The notes: generated by a model from the sequence alone, not told the origin. Counted from the first letter of the stretch, positions 32,297 to 40,259 are shown. The stretch: 49,186 bases of DNA from Agrococcus sp. (GCA_031178105.1 JAPSJX010000005.1:1-49186); one strand, 5' to 3'. Made by a program: numbers and translations.

Positions 32297-34408
32297 ATGA
32301 CGAGCGAGATCATCGACAGCATCCCGACGTCCGACGACGCCGCTGTCGACCAGACCACCGGCGCCAGCGCCGACGCCTCGACGCCCGCCGACGCGCAGGC
32401 ACCCGCCCAGACGGCGCCGAAGCGCCGCTCGCGCCGCGCGACGTCGTCGTCGGTGGCGGAGCGGGCCGAGGCGCCCGCGCAGGCCGAGCCGGCGCAGGCC
32501 GAGCCGGCGCAGGCCGAGCCGGCCGCCGAGGCGCCGCTCGAGGAGGCCGCCCCCAAGCGCCGCGCCCCGCGCCGCTCTCGTGCCGCGGCTGCGGCCGAGG
32601 CGACCGACGCCGAGGCGCCCGCAGCAGCCGACGCGGTCCAGGCCGACGTCCCGCAGGCCGACGAGGCGCAGCCCGGCGAGGCCGCGACCGACGAGCCGGC
32701 TGCCGACGAGAACGCTGCCGACGAGGCTCCGGCCAAGCGGGCACCGCGTGCCCGCTCGAGCCGCTCGCGCGCCGCCAAGTCGGGTGCGCCCTCCGACGAC
32801 CAGTCCGCGCCGCAGACCGATGCGCCGGTCGCCGAGGCCGCCGGTGCCGAGGCGACGGATGCACGTGACGCCGACCGCGCCTCGGACGAGCGCGCTGCCC
32901 GCGCCCGCGCCGCCGTCGTGGAGGTCACCGCCGACGAGCGCACGACCGACCAGGACGGCGACGAGCGCGGCCAGGACCAGGGCCAGGCCGACGGCCAGGG
33001 CGAGGGCCAGCGCGAGGGCGGCTCCCGCCGCCGCCGCAGCCGCGGCAAGGGCAACCAGCAGAGCGGTCAGGACGACGCGCAGCAGCAGGACGACGACGAG
33101 AACCGTCGCGGCCGCGGACGCGGCCGCGGGCAGCAGGGCCAGAACGGCCCGCAGACGCAGCAGCAGCCCCAGGCCGACCAGGACGGCCGCCGCGGTCGTG
33201 GACGCGACCGCAACCGCGGACGCAGCCAGGACGACGAGTTCGAGGTGCACGAGGACGACGTGCTGCTGCCCGTCGCGGGCATCCTCGACCTGCTCGACAA
33301 CTACGCCTTCGTGCGCACCTCCGGCTACCTGCCCGGCTCCAACGACGTGTACGTCTCGCTCGCGCAGGTCAAGAAGCACGGCCTCCGCAAGGGCGACGCC
33401 GTCGTCGGCGCCATCAAGCAGCCGCGCGAGGGCGAGCAGCAGCAGTCGAACCGCCAGAAGTTCAACGCGCTCGTGCGCGTCGACTCGGTGAACGGCCAGT
33501 CGGTCGAGGACGCGCTCACGCGCACGGAGTTCTCGAAGCTGACGCCGCTCTACCCCCAGGAGCGCCTGCGGCTCGAGACCACCTCGAACAAGCTCTCGAC
33601 GCGCGTCATCGACCTCGTCGCGCCGATCGGCAAGGGCCAGCGCGGCCTCATCGTCTCGCCGCCCAAGGCGGGCAAGACGCTCGTGATGCAGGCCATCGCC
33701 AACGCGATCGCGGAGAACAACCCCGAGGTCCACCTGATGATCGTGCTCGTCGACGAGCGCCCCGAGGAGGTCACCGACTTCCAGCGCACCGTCAAGGGCG
33801 AGGTCATCGCGTCGACCTTCGACCGGCCCGCCGAGGACCACACGATCGTCGCAGAGCTGGCGATCGAGCGGGCGAAGCGCCTCGTCGAGCTCGGCCACGA
33901 CGTGGTCGTGCTGCTCGACGGCATCACGCGCCTCGGCCGTGCCTACAACCTGGCCGCGCCGGCATCCGGCCGCATCCTCTCGGGCGGCGTGGACTCGAGC
34001 GCGCTCTACCCGCCGAAGAAGTTCTTCGGCGCCGCGCGCAACATCGAGCACGGCGGCTCGCTGACCATCCTCGCGACCGCGCTCGTCGAGACCGGCTCCA
34101 AGATGGACGAGGTCATCTTCGAGGAGTTCAAGGGCACCGGCAACATGGAGCTGCGGCTGTCGCGCAACATGGCCGACAAGCGCATCTTCCCGGCCGTCGA
34201 CGTCAACGCCTCCGGCACGCGTCGCGAGGAGATGCTCATGGGCGTCGAGGAGACGAAGGTCATGTGGAAGCTCCGCAGGGCGCTCGCCGGCCTCGACACG
34301 CAGCAGGCGCTCGAGCTCGTGCTCAAGCAGCTCAAGGAGACGCAGTCGAACGTCGAGTTCCTCATGAAGGTCTCGAAGTCGGTGCCCGGCCAGCACGACA
34401 AGGACTGA
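32297..34408 (+). CDS. rho: Transcription termination factor Rho with long disordered insertion
   Basis: A 703-residue hexameric RNA helicase. The first 315 residues are low complexity: Ala/Pro/Glu-rich with a three-fold AEPAQ repeat, then Arg/Asp/Gln/Gly-rich ([40 protein letters not shown]). The RNA-binding cold-shock-like domain follows ([32 protein letters not shown]), then the ATPase: Walker [36 protein letters not shown], Walker [17 protein letters not shown], the Q-loop/R-loop region [30 protein letters not shown] and [33 protein letters not shown]. Actinobacterial Rho proteins (Micrococcus, Streptomyces) have similar basic/acidic insertions that broaden RNA binding. The start at 32297 has AAGGAG upstream. 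Confidence 0.97.
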   Translation: MTSEIIDSIPTSDDAAVDQTTGASADASTPADAQAPAQTAPKRRSRRATSSSVAERAEAPAQAEPAQAEPAQAEPAAEAPLEEAAPKRRAPRRSRAAAAAEATDAEAPAAADAVQADVPQADEAQPGEAATDEPAADENAADEAPAKRAPRARSSRSRAAKSGAPSDDQSAPQTDAPVAEAAGAEATDARDADRASDERAARARAAVVEVTADERTTDQDGDERGQDQGQADGQGEGQREGGSRRRRSRGKGNQQSGQDDAQQQDDDENRRGRGRGRGQQGQNGPQTQQQPQADQDGRRGRGRDRNRGRSQDDEFEVHEDDVLLPVAGILDLLDNYAFVRTSGYLPGSNDVYVSLAQVKKHGLRKGDAVVGAIKQPREGEQQQSNRQKFNALVRVDSVNGQSVEDALTRTEFSKLTPLYPQERLRLETTSNKLSTRVIDLVAPIGKGQRGLIVSPPKAGKTLVMQAIANAIAENNPEVHLMIVLVDERPEEVTDFQRTVKGEVIASTFDRPAEDHTIVAELAIERAKRLVELGHDVVVLLDGITRLGRAYNLAAPASGRILSGGVDSSALYPPKKFFGAARNIEHGGSLTILATALVETGSKMDEVIFEEFKGTGNMELRLSRNMADKRIFPAVDVNASGTRREEMLMGVEETKVMWKLRRALAGLDTQQALELVLKQLKETQSNVEFLMKVSKSVPGQHDKD
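32477..32521 (+). repeat. 15-bp tandem repeat within rho
   Basis: Three near-perfect units of CAGGCCGAGCCGGCG, encoding the repeated QAEPA in the disordered N-terminus. Such repeats can change length by slippage without frame loss. Confidence 0.8.
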
Positions 34409-34409
34409 C

Positions 34410-35492
34410 ATGTTCGAGTCGGTCTCGGGCCTGCTTGCCGAGCACGCCGACCTCGAGCTGCAGCTCGCCGACCCGGCGCTGCACGCCGACGCCGGTCGTG
34501 CGCGCCGGGTGAACCGGCGCTACGCCGAGCTCAGCCAGATCAAGGCCGCGCACGAGCGCTGGCGCGCGGCAGCGGAGGACCTGGCCGCCGCGCGCGAGCT
34601 CGCCCGCGAGGACGAGGCGTTCGCCGAGGAGGTGCCCGCGCTCGAGGCAGCGGCGCACGAGACCGAGGAGCGGCTCCGTCGGCTGCTCATCCCGCGCGAC
34701 CCGGATGACGGCCGCGACGTGATCATGGAGGTCAAGGGCGGCGAGGGCGGCGAGGAGTCCGCGCTGTTCGCGGCCGACCTCGTGCGCATGTACTCGCACT
34801 ACGCGTCGTCGCGCGGCTGGAAGATCGAGATGCTCGAGTCGACGCCGAGCGACATGGGCGGGTTCAAGGACGTGCAGATCGCGTTCAAGGGCTCGTCGAG
34901 CGACCCGTCCGAGGGGGTCTGGGCCTCGCTCAAGTACGAGGGCGGCGTGCACCGCGTGCAGCGCGTGCCCGCCACCGAGACGCAGGGCCGCATCCACACC
35001 TCCACCACCGGCGTGCTCGTCTTCCCCGAGGTCGACGAGCCCGAGGAGGTCGCGATCGACCAGAACGACCTGAAGATCGACGTCTACCGCTCGTCGGGCC
35101 CCGGCGGGCAGAGCGTGAACACGACCGACTCGGCGGTGCGGATCACGCACATCCCGACCGGCATCACCGTGTCGATGCAGAACGAGAAGAGCCAGCTGCA
35201 GAACCGCGAGGCCGGCATGCGCGTGCTGCGCGCCCGCCTGCTCGCGAAGCAGCAGGAGGAGCGGGATGCAGCCGCGTCGGACGCCCGGCGCAGCCAGATC
35301 CGCGGCATGGACCGTTCGGAGCGCATCCGCACCTACAACTTCCCCGAGAACCGCATCGCCGACCACCGCACGGGCTACAAGGCCTACAACCTCGACGGCG
35401 TGCTGAACGGCGGGCTGCAGCCGGTGATCGACTCGTGCATCCAGGCCGACGAGGAGGCGCAGCTCGCGGCCCTCGCCGGCGACGAGGGCTGA
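34410..35492 (+). CDS. prfA: Peptide chain release factor 1
   Basis: A 360-residue release factor reading UAA and UAG. The N-terminal helical domain is followed by the PCRF domain ([26 protein letters not shown]) and domain 3 with the GGQ motif in [26 protein letters not shown], where Gln is methylated by PrmC. The RF1 discriminator region sits near [28 protein letters not shown]. The ATG is one base after the rho stop, so rho and prfA are coupled. Its usual partner prmC is 3.8 kb downstream instead of adjacent. Confidence 0.97.
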   Translation: MFESVSGLLAEHADLELQLADPALHADAGRARRVNRRYAELSQIKAAHERWRAAAEDLAAARELAREDEAFAEEVPALEAAAHETEERLRRLLIPRDPDDGRDVIMEVKGGEGGEESALFAADLVRMYSHYASSRGWKIEMLESTPSDMGGFKDVQIAFKGSSSDPSEGVWASLKYEGGVHRVQRVPATETQGRIHTSTTGVLVFPEVDEPEEVAIDQNDLKIDVYRSSGPGGQSVNTTDSAVRITHIPTGITVSMQNEKSQLQNREAGMRVLRARLLAKQQEERDAAASDARRSQIRGMDRSERIRTYNFPENRIADHRTGYKAYNLDGVLNGGLQPVIDSCIQADEEAQLAALAGDEG

Positions 35493-35758
35493 CGCCGAGC
35501 GCGGGCGGACCCCGGCCGACCATCTCGCTCTCGGTCCGCTGGGTCCGCGACACCTGGCGCGAGCGCTGCGCCGCGCTCGGGGCCGAGCACGAGCTGGTCG
35601 TCGTGCGCGCGTCGCCCGCGTCGCTCGCATCCCGCGTCGCCGGGCGCGAGCCCGGTCCAGAGTCCGTCGTCATCGAGCCGGAGGCCCTCGCGGCGTTCGT
35701 CGACGGCTTCGACTGGCCGGGCGACGACGAGCCCCACCGCGAGGTCCGCACCGACTGA
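35493..35758 (+). pseudogene. fragment resembling the C-terminus of a P-loop kinase
   Basis: Directly after the prfA stop, an open frame ending at 35758 encodes ISLSVRWVRDTWRERCAALG, then HELVVVRASPASLASRVAGREPG and VVIEPEALAAFVDGFDWPGDDEPH. This looks like the lid and C-terminal part of small AAA_33-type kinases, but the P-loop half is missing and no start codon exists between the prfA stop and the conserved part; the only ATG in frame (35435) lies inside prfA. I read it as a decayed or truncated gene. It may also be a false reading of GC-rich sequence. Confidence 0.4.
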
Positions 35759-35798
35759 GCGAGACCCGAGCTGCCTGGACGACGTCCCCGGGCGGGGT

Positions 35799-35804
35799 TA
35801 GCCT
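35799..35804 (+). promoter_or_regulatory. candidate -10 box of CMD-family gene
   Basis: TAGCCT, about 34 bases upstream of the ATG at 35838, with GAGGAGG (35826-35832) as ribosome binding site. Confidence 0.4.
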
Positions 35805-35837
35805 GGCGCGCGTCCGACGACATCCGAGGAGGGCCTC

Positions 35838-36428
35838 ATGGGCACCGGTGGCTTCCTGGCCGAGCCCGAGCGGAGCGACGCGGTCGACGCGAAGTACGCC
35901 GGCGACATCGCGAGCGACGGCTACGTCATGAACCTGACCCGCACGTGGGCGCAGGCGCCGCCGGTGGACGACGCGTGGACGGCGTTCGCCGCCGCCTCGG
36001 CCGAGACAGCGGGGCTCACGTTCCGGCAGAAGGGCATCGTCGTGACCGCGCTCGCCGCGGCGCTCGGCGACGCCTACTGCTCGCTGGCGTGGGGCGCCCG
36101 GCTCGCGACGGCGAGCGATGCAGCGACGGCGCGCGCCGTGCTCGACGGCACCGACGACGGCCTCGACGACGACGAGCGGACGCTCGCGGCGTGGGCGCGG
36201 CAGCTCGTGCGCGACCCCAATGGCACGACGGCCGATGACGTCGACGCGCTCCGGCGCGCCGGCTTCGACGATCGCGCGATCCTCGGCCTCACCGCCTACA
36301 TCGCCGCCCGCATCGCGTTCTCGACCGTGAACGACGCGCTCGGCGCCGTCCCGGATGCCCAGCTGCGCGCCGCCGCCCCGGCGCCCGTGCGCGACGCGGT
36401 CACCTACGGACGTGCCGCGAGCGCCTGA
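35838..36428 (+). CDS. Carboxymuconolactone decarboxylase (CMD)/AhpD-like family protein
   Basis: A 196-residue helical protein of the AhpD-like superfamily: MNLTRTWAQAPPVDDAWTAF, LTFRQKGIVVTALAAALGDAYCSLAWGARLA, then LAAWARQLVRDPNGTTADDVDALRRAGFDDRAILGLTAYIAARIAFSTVNDALG, which closely follows the CMD fold. In AhpD-type peroxidases the central motif is CxxC; here it is YCSLAW, so the second Cys is Ala and a disulfide-based peroxidase cycle is unlikely. The single Cys could still be reactive. It begins the accessory block between prfA and prmC and has its own promoter and ribosome binding site. Confidence 0.87.
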   Translation: MGTGGFLAEPERSDAVDAKYAGDIASDGYVMNLTRTWAQAPPVDDAWTAFAAASAETAGLTFRQKGIVVTALAAALGDAYCSLAWGARLATASDAATARAVLDGTDDGLDDDERTLAAWARQLVRDPNGTTADDVDALRRAGFDDRAILGLTAYIAARIAFSTVNDALGAVPDAQLRAAAPAPVRDAVTYGRAASA

Positions 36429-36451
36429 TCCGCCCGTGCCAGGATGGCGTC

Positions 36452-36829
36452 ATGGACGCGCTGCTGCTCTGGCTCGGCTCCGGGCTGCTGGCGGCCGGCG
36501 CCATCGCGATCGCCGTCGTCGTCCACGCGATCGGTCTCGGGCGCATCGCGCCGTCGCCGGCGGTGGGCCTCCCGGGTCGGCGGCTGCGGACGGATGCCCG
36601 CGCCTACCGGGCATCGCACCGCGCCGCCACGCCGCTCACGTGGCTCACCGCATCCGTCGCCGCCGTCGCGGCCCTCGGTGCGCTCGCGGCGGGCGGTGCG
36701 GCGGGCGTCGAGGAGTGGGCGATCCTCGCCGTGCTCGCCGCCGTCGTGCTCGTCGTCGGCCTCGCGCTCGCCACCTGGCGGGCGCACTCGGCGCTCGGCG
36801 ACGTCGGCGACGACCCGCCGCCGGCCTGA
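36452..36829 (+). CDS. SdpI-like small membrane protein
   Basis: A 125-residue protein with three hydrophobic helices (about 5-28, 62-82 and 88-108). The segment between the first two, VGLPGRRLRTDARAYRASHRA, matches the conserved GLRTPxTxxDExAWxxxHR loop of SdpI/YhfL-type proteins. B. subtilis SdpI gives immunity to the SdpC toxin, but small actinobacterial relatives have no known role. CAGGAT six bases before the ATG could be a leaderless -10 box. It ends 43 bases upstream of the promoter of the guanidine module. Confidence 0.75.
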   Translation: MDALLLWLGSGLLAAGAIAIAVVVHAIGLGRIAPSPAVGLPGRRLRTDARAYRASHRAATPLTWLTASVAAVAALGALAAGGAAGVEEWAILAVLAAVVLVVGLALATWRAHSALGDVGDDPPPA

Positions 36830-36871
36830 GCGACTCAGGCCTGCTGACGGCCTCGATCGGCGGGCGCAGGG

Positions 36872-36877
36872 TAGCCT
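36872..36877 (+). promoter_or_regulatory. candidate -10 box of the guanidine export operon
   Basis: TAGCCT placed so that transcription would start near 36884, about 14 bases before the riboswitch aptamer. Confidence 0.45.
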
Positions 36878-36897
36878 GAGCGCAGGCCCGCAGAGGG

Positions 36898-36939
36898 CCG
36901 CGGACGAGGGAGCCGTACCCGCACAGCGACAAGACGGCC
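36898..36939 (+). ncRNA. Guanidine-III riboswitch (ykkC-III class)
   Basis: The sequence CGCGGACGAGGG...GCCGTACCCGCACAG...ACAAGACGGC reproduces the conserved core of guanidine-III aptamers, as I recall it from Thermobifida fusca: GGACGAGG, GCCGUACCCG and GACAAGACGGC in the same order and spacing. The two helices of the pseudoknot can be drawn: GCGG (36900-36903) with CCGC (36919-36922), and GCCGT (36912-36916) with ACGGC (36934-36938). The 3' helix abuts the ribosome binding site (CGGAAGG, 36939-36945) of the first SMR gene, so ligand binding would control translation. The downstream genes are SMR exporters, the normal targets of this class. Confidence 0.9.
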
Positions 36940-36952
36940 GGAAGGGCTCGTC

Positions 36953-37267
36953 ATGGCGTGGGTGATCCTGGTGGCCTCCGGACTGCTGGAGGCGGTGTGG
37001 GCGGCCGCGATGCAGTCGTCGCAGGGCTTCCGCCGCTGGCGCCCGACCGTGCTGTTCGTGGTCGCGATGCTCGCGTCGATGGGCGGGCTCGCGCTCGCCA
37101 TGCGCGAGATCCCGACCGGCACCGCCTACGCGGTCTGGGTCGGCGTCGGCGCGGTCGCGACCGTTGCCCTGCAGGCGGCGCGCGGCAAGGAGCGGCTCAC
37201 GCTCGTGCGCTCGCTGCTGCTCGTCCTGCTCGTCGGCTGCCTCGTCGGCCTGAAGCTGGTGAGCTGA
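36953..37267 (+). CDS. SMR-family guanidinium exporter, subunit 1 (Gdx/SugE-like)
   Basis: A 104-residue protein with four membrane helices. The essential Glu of SMR transporters is in helix 1 (GLLEAVWAAAMQ, Glu13), and GTAYAVWVGVGAVAT in helix 3 carries the signature of the Gdx (SugE/YkkC) branch. These proteins exchange guanidinium for protons; the guanidine-III riboswitch just upstream makes that substrate the best call over quaternary ammonium drugs. The next gene is a second SMR subunit, so the pair likely forms a heterodimer, as YkkC/YkkD do. Confidence 0.92.
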   Translation: MAWVILVASGLLEAVWAAAMQSSQGFRRWRPTVLFVVAMLASMGGLALAMREIPTGTAYAVWVGVGAVATVALQAARGKERLTLVRSLLLVLLVGCLVGLKLVS

Positions 37268-37268
37268 G

Positions 37269-37631
37269 GTGGGTGCGCGCACCGCCTGGCTCGTGCTGCT
37301 CGCGAGCGCCGTGCTCGAGGCCGTCTGGGCGACGGCGCTCGGGGCGTCCGACGGCCTCGCCGAGCCGCTGCCCACCGCCGTGTTCACCGTCACGGCCGTG
37401 CTCAGCTTCATCGGACTGGAGCGAGCCGTGCGATCGATCCCGCTCGCGACCGGCTACGCGGTCTGGACGGGGATGGGCGGGGCGCTCACCGTGGTCTGGG
37501 CGCTCGTCGCGGGTTCGCAGCCGTGGAACCCGCTCGTGCTGCTCTTCCTCGCCGGGATCCTGGTCGCGGTCGCGGGACTCGCGCTGACCGAGCGAGCGGA
37601 GCCGGAGCCCGGCGCATCCGACCCGGCCTGA
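37269..37631 (+). CDS. SMR-family guanidinium exporter, subunit 2
   Basis: A 120-residue four-helix SMR protein starting at a GTG one base past the stop of subunit 1. Helix 1 has the same Glu context (AVLEAVWATALG), and helix 3 reads ATGYAVWTGMGGALTVVW. The C-terminus is extended by about 15 polar residues (ERAEPEPGASDPA) compared with subunit 1. The paired arrangement with opposite topology is typical of heterodimeric SMR transporters. Control is by the riboswitch at 36898-36939. Confidence 0.92.
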   Translation: MGARTAWLVLLASAVLEAVWATALGASDGLAEPLPTAVFTVTAVLSFIGLERAVRSIPLATGYAVWTGMGGALTVVWALVAGSQPWNPLVLLFLAGILVAVAGLALTERAEPEPGASDPA

Positions 37632-37662
37632 CCGGCGTCTCGGGCGCGTGACCGGCGCCTCC

Positions 37663-38217
37663 TCAGATCGAGTACTCGATGTGCGGCAGCTCGGCCGGCG
37701 CGGTCTGTGCGACGGGCCGCGCCGGCACGCCCACGAGCGTCGCGCCCGACGGCGCATCGTGCAGCACGACCGCGTTGGCGCCGACCTTCACGTCGTCGCC
37801 GAGCGCGACCGGCCCGAGGATCTTCGCGCCCGCGCCGACGAGCACGCGGTGGCCGAGCGTGGGGTGGCGCTTGACCGCGGCATTCGCCGTGCCGCCGAGC
37901 GTGACGCCGTGGTAGAGCATGACGTCGTCGCCCACCTCCGCGGTCTCGCCGATCACGACGCCCATCCCGTGGTCGATGAAGAATCGACGGCCGAGGCGGG
38001 CGCCGGGATGGATCTCGACGCCGGTCATGAATCGCGTCCACTGGCTGCCGGCGCGCGCGAGCGAGCGCGCGCCGGCGTGCCAGAGGCGGTGGTGGATGCG
38101 GTGGGCCCAGACCGCGTGCAGGGTCGAGTACGTGAGCGCGACCGTGATCGCGCCGCGGGCGGCCGGATCGTGCCGCTTCGCGTTCTCGATGTCCTCGCGG
38201 ACGTTGAGCAGGCCCAT
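37663..38217 (-). CDS. cysE: Serine O-acetyltransferase
   Basis: A 184-residue short-form CysE making O-acetyl-L-serine from serine and acetyl-CoA. The N-terminal helical part ([38 protein letters not shown]) leads into a left-handed beta-helix of hexapeptide repeats with the active-site stretch [45 protein letters not shown]. It lacks the long N-terminal region of enteric CysE, as is usual in Gram-positive bacteria. It starts 9 bases after the cysK stop, so cysK-cysE form an operon and their products may form the cysteine synthase complex; the C-terminal Ile (EYSI) fits the tail that inserts into CysK. Confidence 0.97.
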   Translation of the reverse strand: MGLLNVREDIENAKRHDPAARGAITVALTYSTLHAVWAHRIHHRLWHAGARSLARAGSQWTRFMTGVEIHPGARLGRRFFIDHGMGVVIGETAEVGDDVMLYHGVTLGGTANAAVKRHPTLGHRVLVGAGAKILGPVALGDDVKVGANAVVLHDAPSGATLVGVPARPVAQTAPAELPHIEYSI

Positions 38218-38226
38218 CCGCGCCGC

Positions 38227-39156
38227 TCAGGCCAGGTCGGCGTAGATCGGCATCGAGAGGTAGCGCTCGCCCGTGTCGCAGACGACCGCGACGATCGTCT
38301 TGCCGGCCGACTCCGGGCGGCGCGCGATCTCGAGCGCGGCCCAGACGATCGCACCGGAGGAGATGCCGGCGAAGATGCCGTCCTTCGCGGCGAGGTCGCG
38401 TGCGACGCGCACGGCGTCGTCGAGCTGCACGTCGACGACCTCGTCGTAGACGTCGGTGTCGAGGATGGCCGGCACGAAGTTCGCGCCGAGCCCCTGGATC
38501 TTGTGCGGGCCCGCCTTGCCCTCGGAGAGCAGCGGCGAGTCGGCGGGCTCGACGACCACGAGGCGCAGGTCGGGCTTCAGCTCCTTGAGGCGGCCGCCGG
38601 CGCCCGTGATGGTGCCGCCGGTGCCGACGCCGGCGACGAAGACGTCGACCTCGCCGTCCGTGTCGGCCCAGATCTCCTCAGCCGTCGTCTCGCGGTGCAC
38701 GCGGATGTTCGCCTCGTTCTCGAACTGGCGCGCGAGGATCGCGCCGGGCGTCTCGTCGACGATCTGCCGCGCGCGCTCGACGGCGCCGCGCATCCCGTCC
38801 GGACCGGGCGTGAGCACGAGCTCGGCGCCGTAGGCCTTGAGGATGGCGCGCCGCTCGACCGACATCGTCTCGGGCATCGACAGGATGACCTTGTAGCCGC
38901 GGGCGGCGCCGACCATCGCGAGCGCGATGCCGGTGTTGCCGCTCGTGCCCTCGACGATCGTGCCGCCGGGCGGCAGCGAGCCGTCGGCCTCCGCGGCGTC
39001 GATGATCGCGCGGCCGATGCGGTCCTTGACGGAAGCCCCGGGGTTGAAGGACTCCACCTTCACGAGCACGGTCGCGTGCGTGTCGTTCGTGCGCTGGAGG
39101 CGCACGAGGGGAGTGCCGCCGATGGTGGCGGTGATGTCGTCGAAGATGCGCGCCAT
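38227..39156 (-). CDS. cysK: Cysteine synthase A (O-acetylserine sulfhydrylase)
   Basis: A 309-residue PLP enzyme making cysteine from O-acetylserine and sulfide. PLP lysine in VESFNPGASVKDRIGRAI, the substrate loop VEGTSGNTGIALAMVGAARGY, the phosphate-binding GVGTGGTITGAG and KIQGLGANFVPAIL, and SSGAIVWAAL near the end are all standard. The ATG at 39156 has AAAGGA upstream; a second in-frame start five codons earlier is less well placed. A TACACT box at 39192-39197 is the probable promoter. The gene is divergent from prmC. Confidence 0.97.
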   Translation of the reverse strand: MARIFDDITATIGGTPLVRLQRTNDTHATVLVKVESFNPGASVKDRIGRAIIDAAEADGSLPPGGTIVEGTSGNTGIALAMVGAARGYKVILSMPETMSVERRAILKAYGAELVLTPGPDGMRGAVERARQIVDETPGAILARQFENEANIRVHRETTAEEIWADTDGEVDVFVAGVGTGGTITGAGGRLKELKPDLRLVVVEPADSPLLSEGKAGPHKIQGLGANFVPAILDTDVYDEVVDVQLDDAVRVARDLAAKDGIFAGISSGAIVWAALEIARRPESAGKTIVAVVCDTGERYLSMPIYADLA

Positions 39157-39191
39157 GCGTTGTCCTTTCACCCGATGGAAGCGTCGCTTTC

Positions 39192-39197
39192 AGTGTA
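39192..39197 (-). promoter_or_regulatory. candidate -10 box of cysK-cysE
   Basis: TACACT on the minus strand, 35 bases upstream of the cysK ATG. Confidence 0.4.
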
Positions 39198-39249
39198 GGG
39201 CGCCCGGCTGGGCGTCCGGGGGCGCCGGCGCACGGGGCCGGGCGACCGC

Positions 39250-39255
39250 TATAGC
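39250..39255 (+). promoter_or_regulatory. candidate -10 box, leaderless start of prmC
   Basis: TATAGC ends eight bases before the GTG at 39264 (two bases before an alternative GTG at 39258), favouring 39264 as a leaderless start. Confidence 0.4.
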
Positions 39256-39263
39256 GTGTGCTC

Positions 39264-40124
39264 GTGAACGAACGATCGGTCGGCGACCATGTCCGCGACG
39301 CACGTGCGCGCCTGGTGCGCGCGGGGATCGACGGTCCCGACGCGGAGCTGCTCGCGGCATGGGCGGCGGGCAGCGAGATCGGCGAGATCCGCGTCGACAT
39401 GGCCATGGGGCGCGCGTTCGCGGCGGATGCGCTCGCGCGCTTCCGGGCGGCGGTCGCGCGCCGAGAGGCTCGCGAGCCGCTGCAGCACATCACCGGCGTC
39501 GCGCCGTTCCGACACGTCGAGCTGCGCGTCGGGCCCGGCGTCTTCACGCCGCGGCCCGAGACCGAGCTGCTCGTCGAGGTCGCCCTGGACCACCTGCGCG
39601 GCACGGTCGCGCCGACGGTGCTCGACGTCGGCACCGGTTCGGGTGCCGTCGCGATCGCGCTCGCCCGCGAGGCCCGGGCACGCGTCGTCGCCGTCGAGCA
39701 GAGCCCCGCCGCGTTCCCATGGGCGCGCCGCAACATCGACGCACTCGCCCCCGCGGTCGTGCTGCTCCACGCCGACGCGCGCGACGCCGCCGCGCTCGCT
39801 TCCGTGGGCGTGCACCCGGGATCGCTGTCGGCGCTCGTGTCGAACCCGCCGTACGTGCCGCAGGCCTCCGTGCCCGCCGACCCGGAGGTGCGCGCCTTCG
39901 ACCCCGAGCACGCGCTCTACTCGGGCGCGGACGGGCTCGACTTCGTGCGCGACCTCGCGCCGCTCGCGGCGGACCTCGTGGCGCCCGGCGGGCTCGTCGC
40001 GTTCGAGCACGCCGAGCACCAGTCGGCGGCGATCCGCGACATGCTCGAGGACGCGGGCTTCCACGACGCCCGCACCCACCGCGACCTCACGGGCCGCGAC
40101 CGCGTGACGAGGGCCATCCGCTAG
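39264..40124 (+). CDS. prmC: Release factor glutamine methyltransferase
   Basis: A 286-residue SAM-dependent enzyme that methylates the Gln of the GGQ motif in release factors. An N-terminal helical substrate-binding domain (about 1-75) is followed by REPLQHITGVAPFRHVELRVGPGVFTPRPETELLVE, the SAM motif VLDVGTGSGAVAIALAREA and the catalytic LVSNPPYVP. GTG starts are possible at 39258 and 39264; I choose 39264 from its distance to the TATAGC box. In most actinobacteria prmC follows prfA directly; here about 3.7 kb separates them, and prmC has its own promoter. Palindrome copy 3 begins 10 bases after its stop. Confidence 0.95.
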   Translation: MNERSVGDHVRDARARLVRAGIDGPDAELLAAWAAGSEIGEIRVDMAMGRAFAADALARFRAAVARREAREPLQHITGVAPFRHVELRVGPGVFTPRPETELLVEVALDHLRGTVAPTVLDVGTGSGAVAIALAREARARVVAVEQSPAAFPWARRNIDALAPAVVLLHADARDAAALASVGVHPGSLSALVSNPPYVPQASVPADPEVRAFDPEHALYSGADGLDFVRDLAPLAADLVAPGGLVAFEHAEHQSAAIRDMLEDAGFHDARTHRDLTGRDRVTRAIR

Positions 40125-40133
40125 CCCCCGCAC

Positions 40134-40196
40134 CGCCGAGCTTCCCCGAACGGCGGGTTCCGGCGGCCGAGACCCGCACGTCGGGGAAGCTCGGCG
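40134..40196. repeat. Dispersed palindrome, copy 3 (diverged)
   Basis: Outer arms CGCCGAGCTTCCCCGA (40134-40149) and TCGGGGAAGCTCGGCG (40181-40196) pair perfectly over 16 bases, with GCGGG/CCCGC pairing inside. It has the outer sequence of copies 1 and 2 but a different centre. It lies 3' of prmC in the same orientation relative to the upstream gene as the other two. Confidence 0.85.
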
Positions 40197-40247
40197 ATGA
40201 GGCGCGGACGACGGCGGGCGGGGAGGAGCGGCGCGCGGCGGCGCCGG

Positions 40248-40253
40248 TACGAT
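40248..40253 (+). promoter_or_regulatory. candidate -10 box, leaderless start of the sua5 gene
   Basis: TACGAT ends six bases before the GTG at 40260; no ribosome binding site lies between. Confidence 0.5.
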
Positions 40254-40259
40254 GGGGCA

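Noticed and set aside
31520-34411. A 963-codon minus-strand frame opposite rho and thrB
   Set aside because: Leu/Val/Arg-rich antisense of strongly coding genes, with no recognisable domain.
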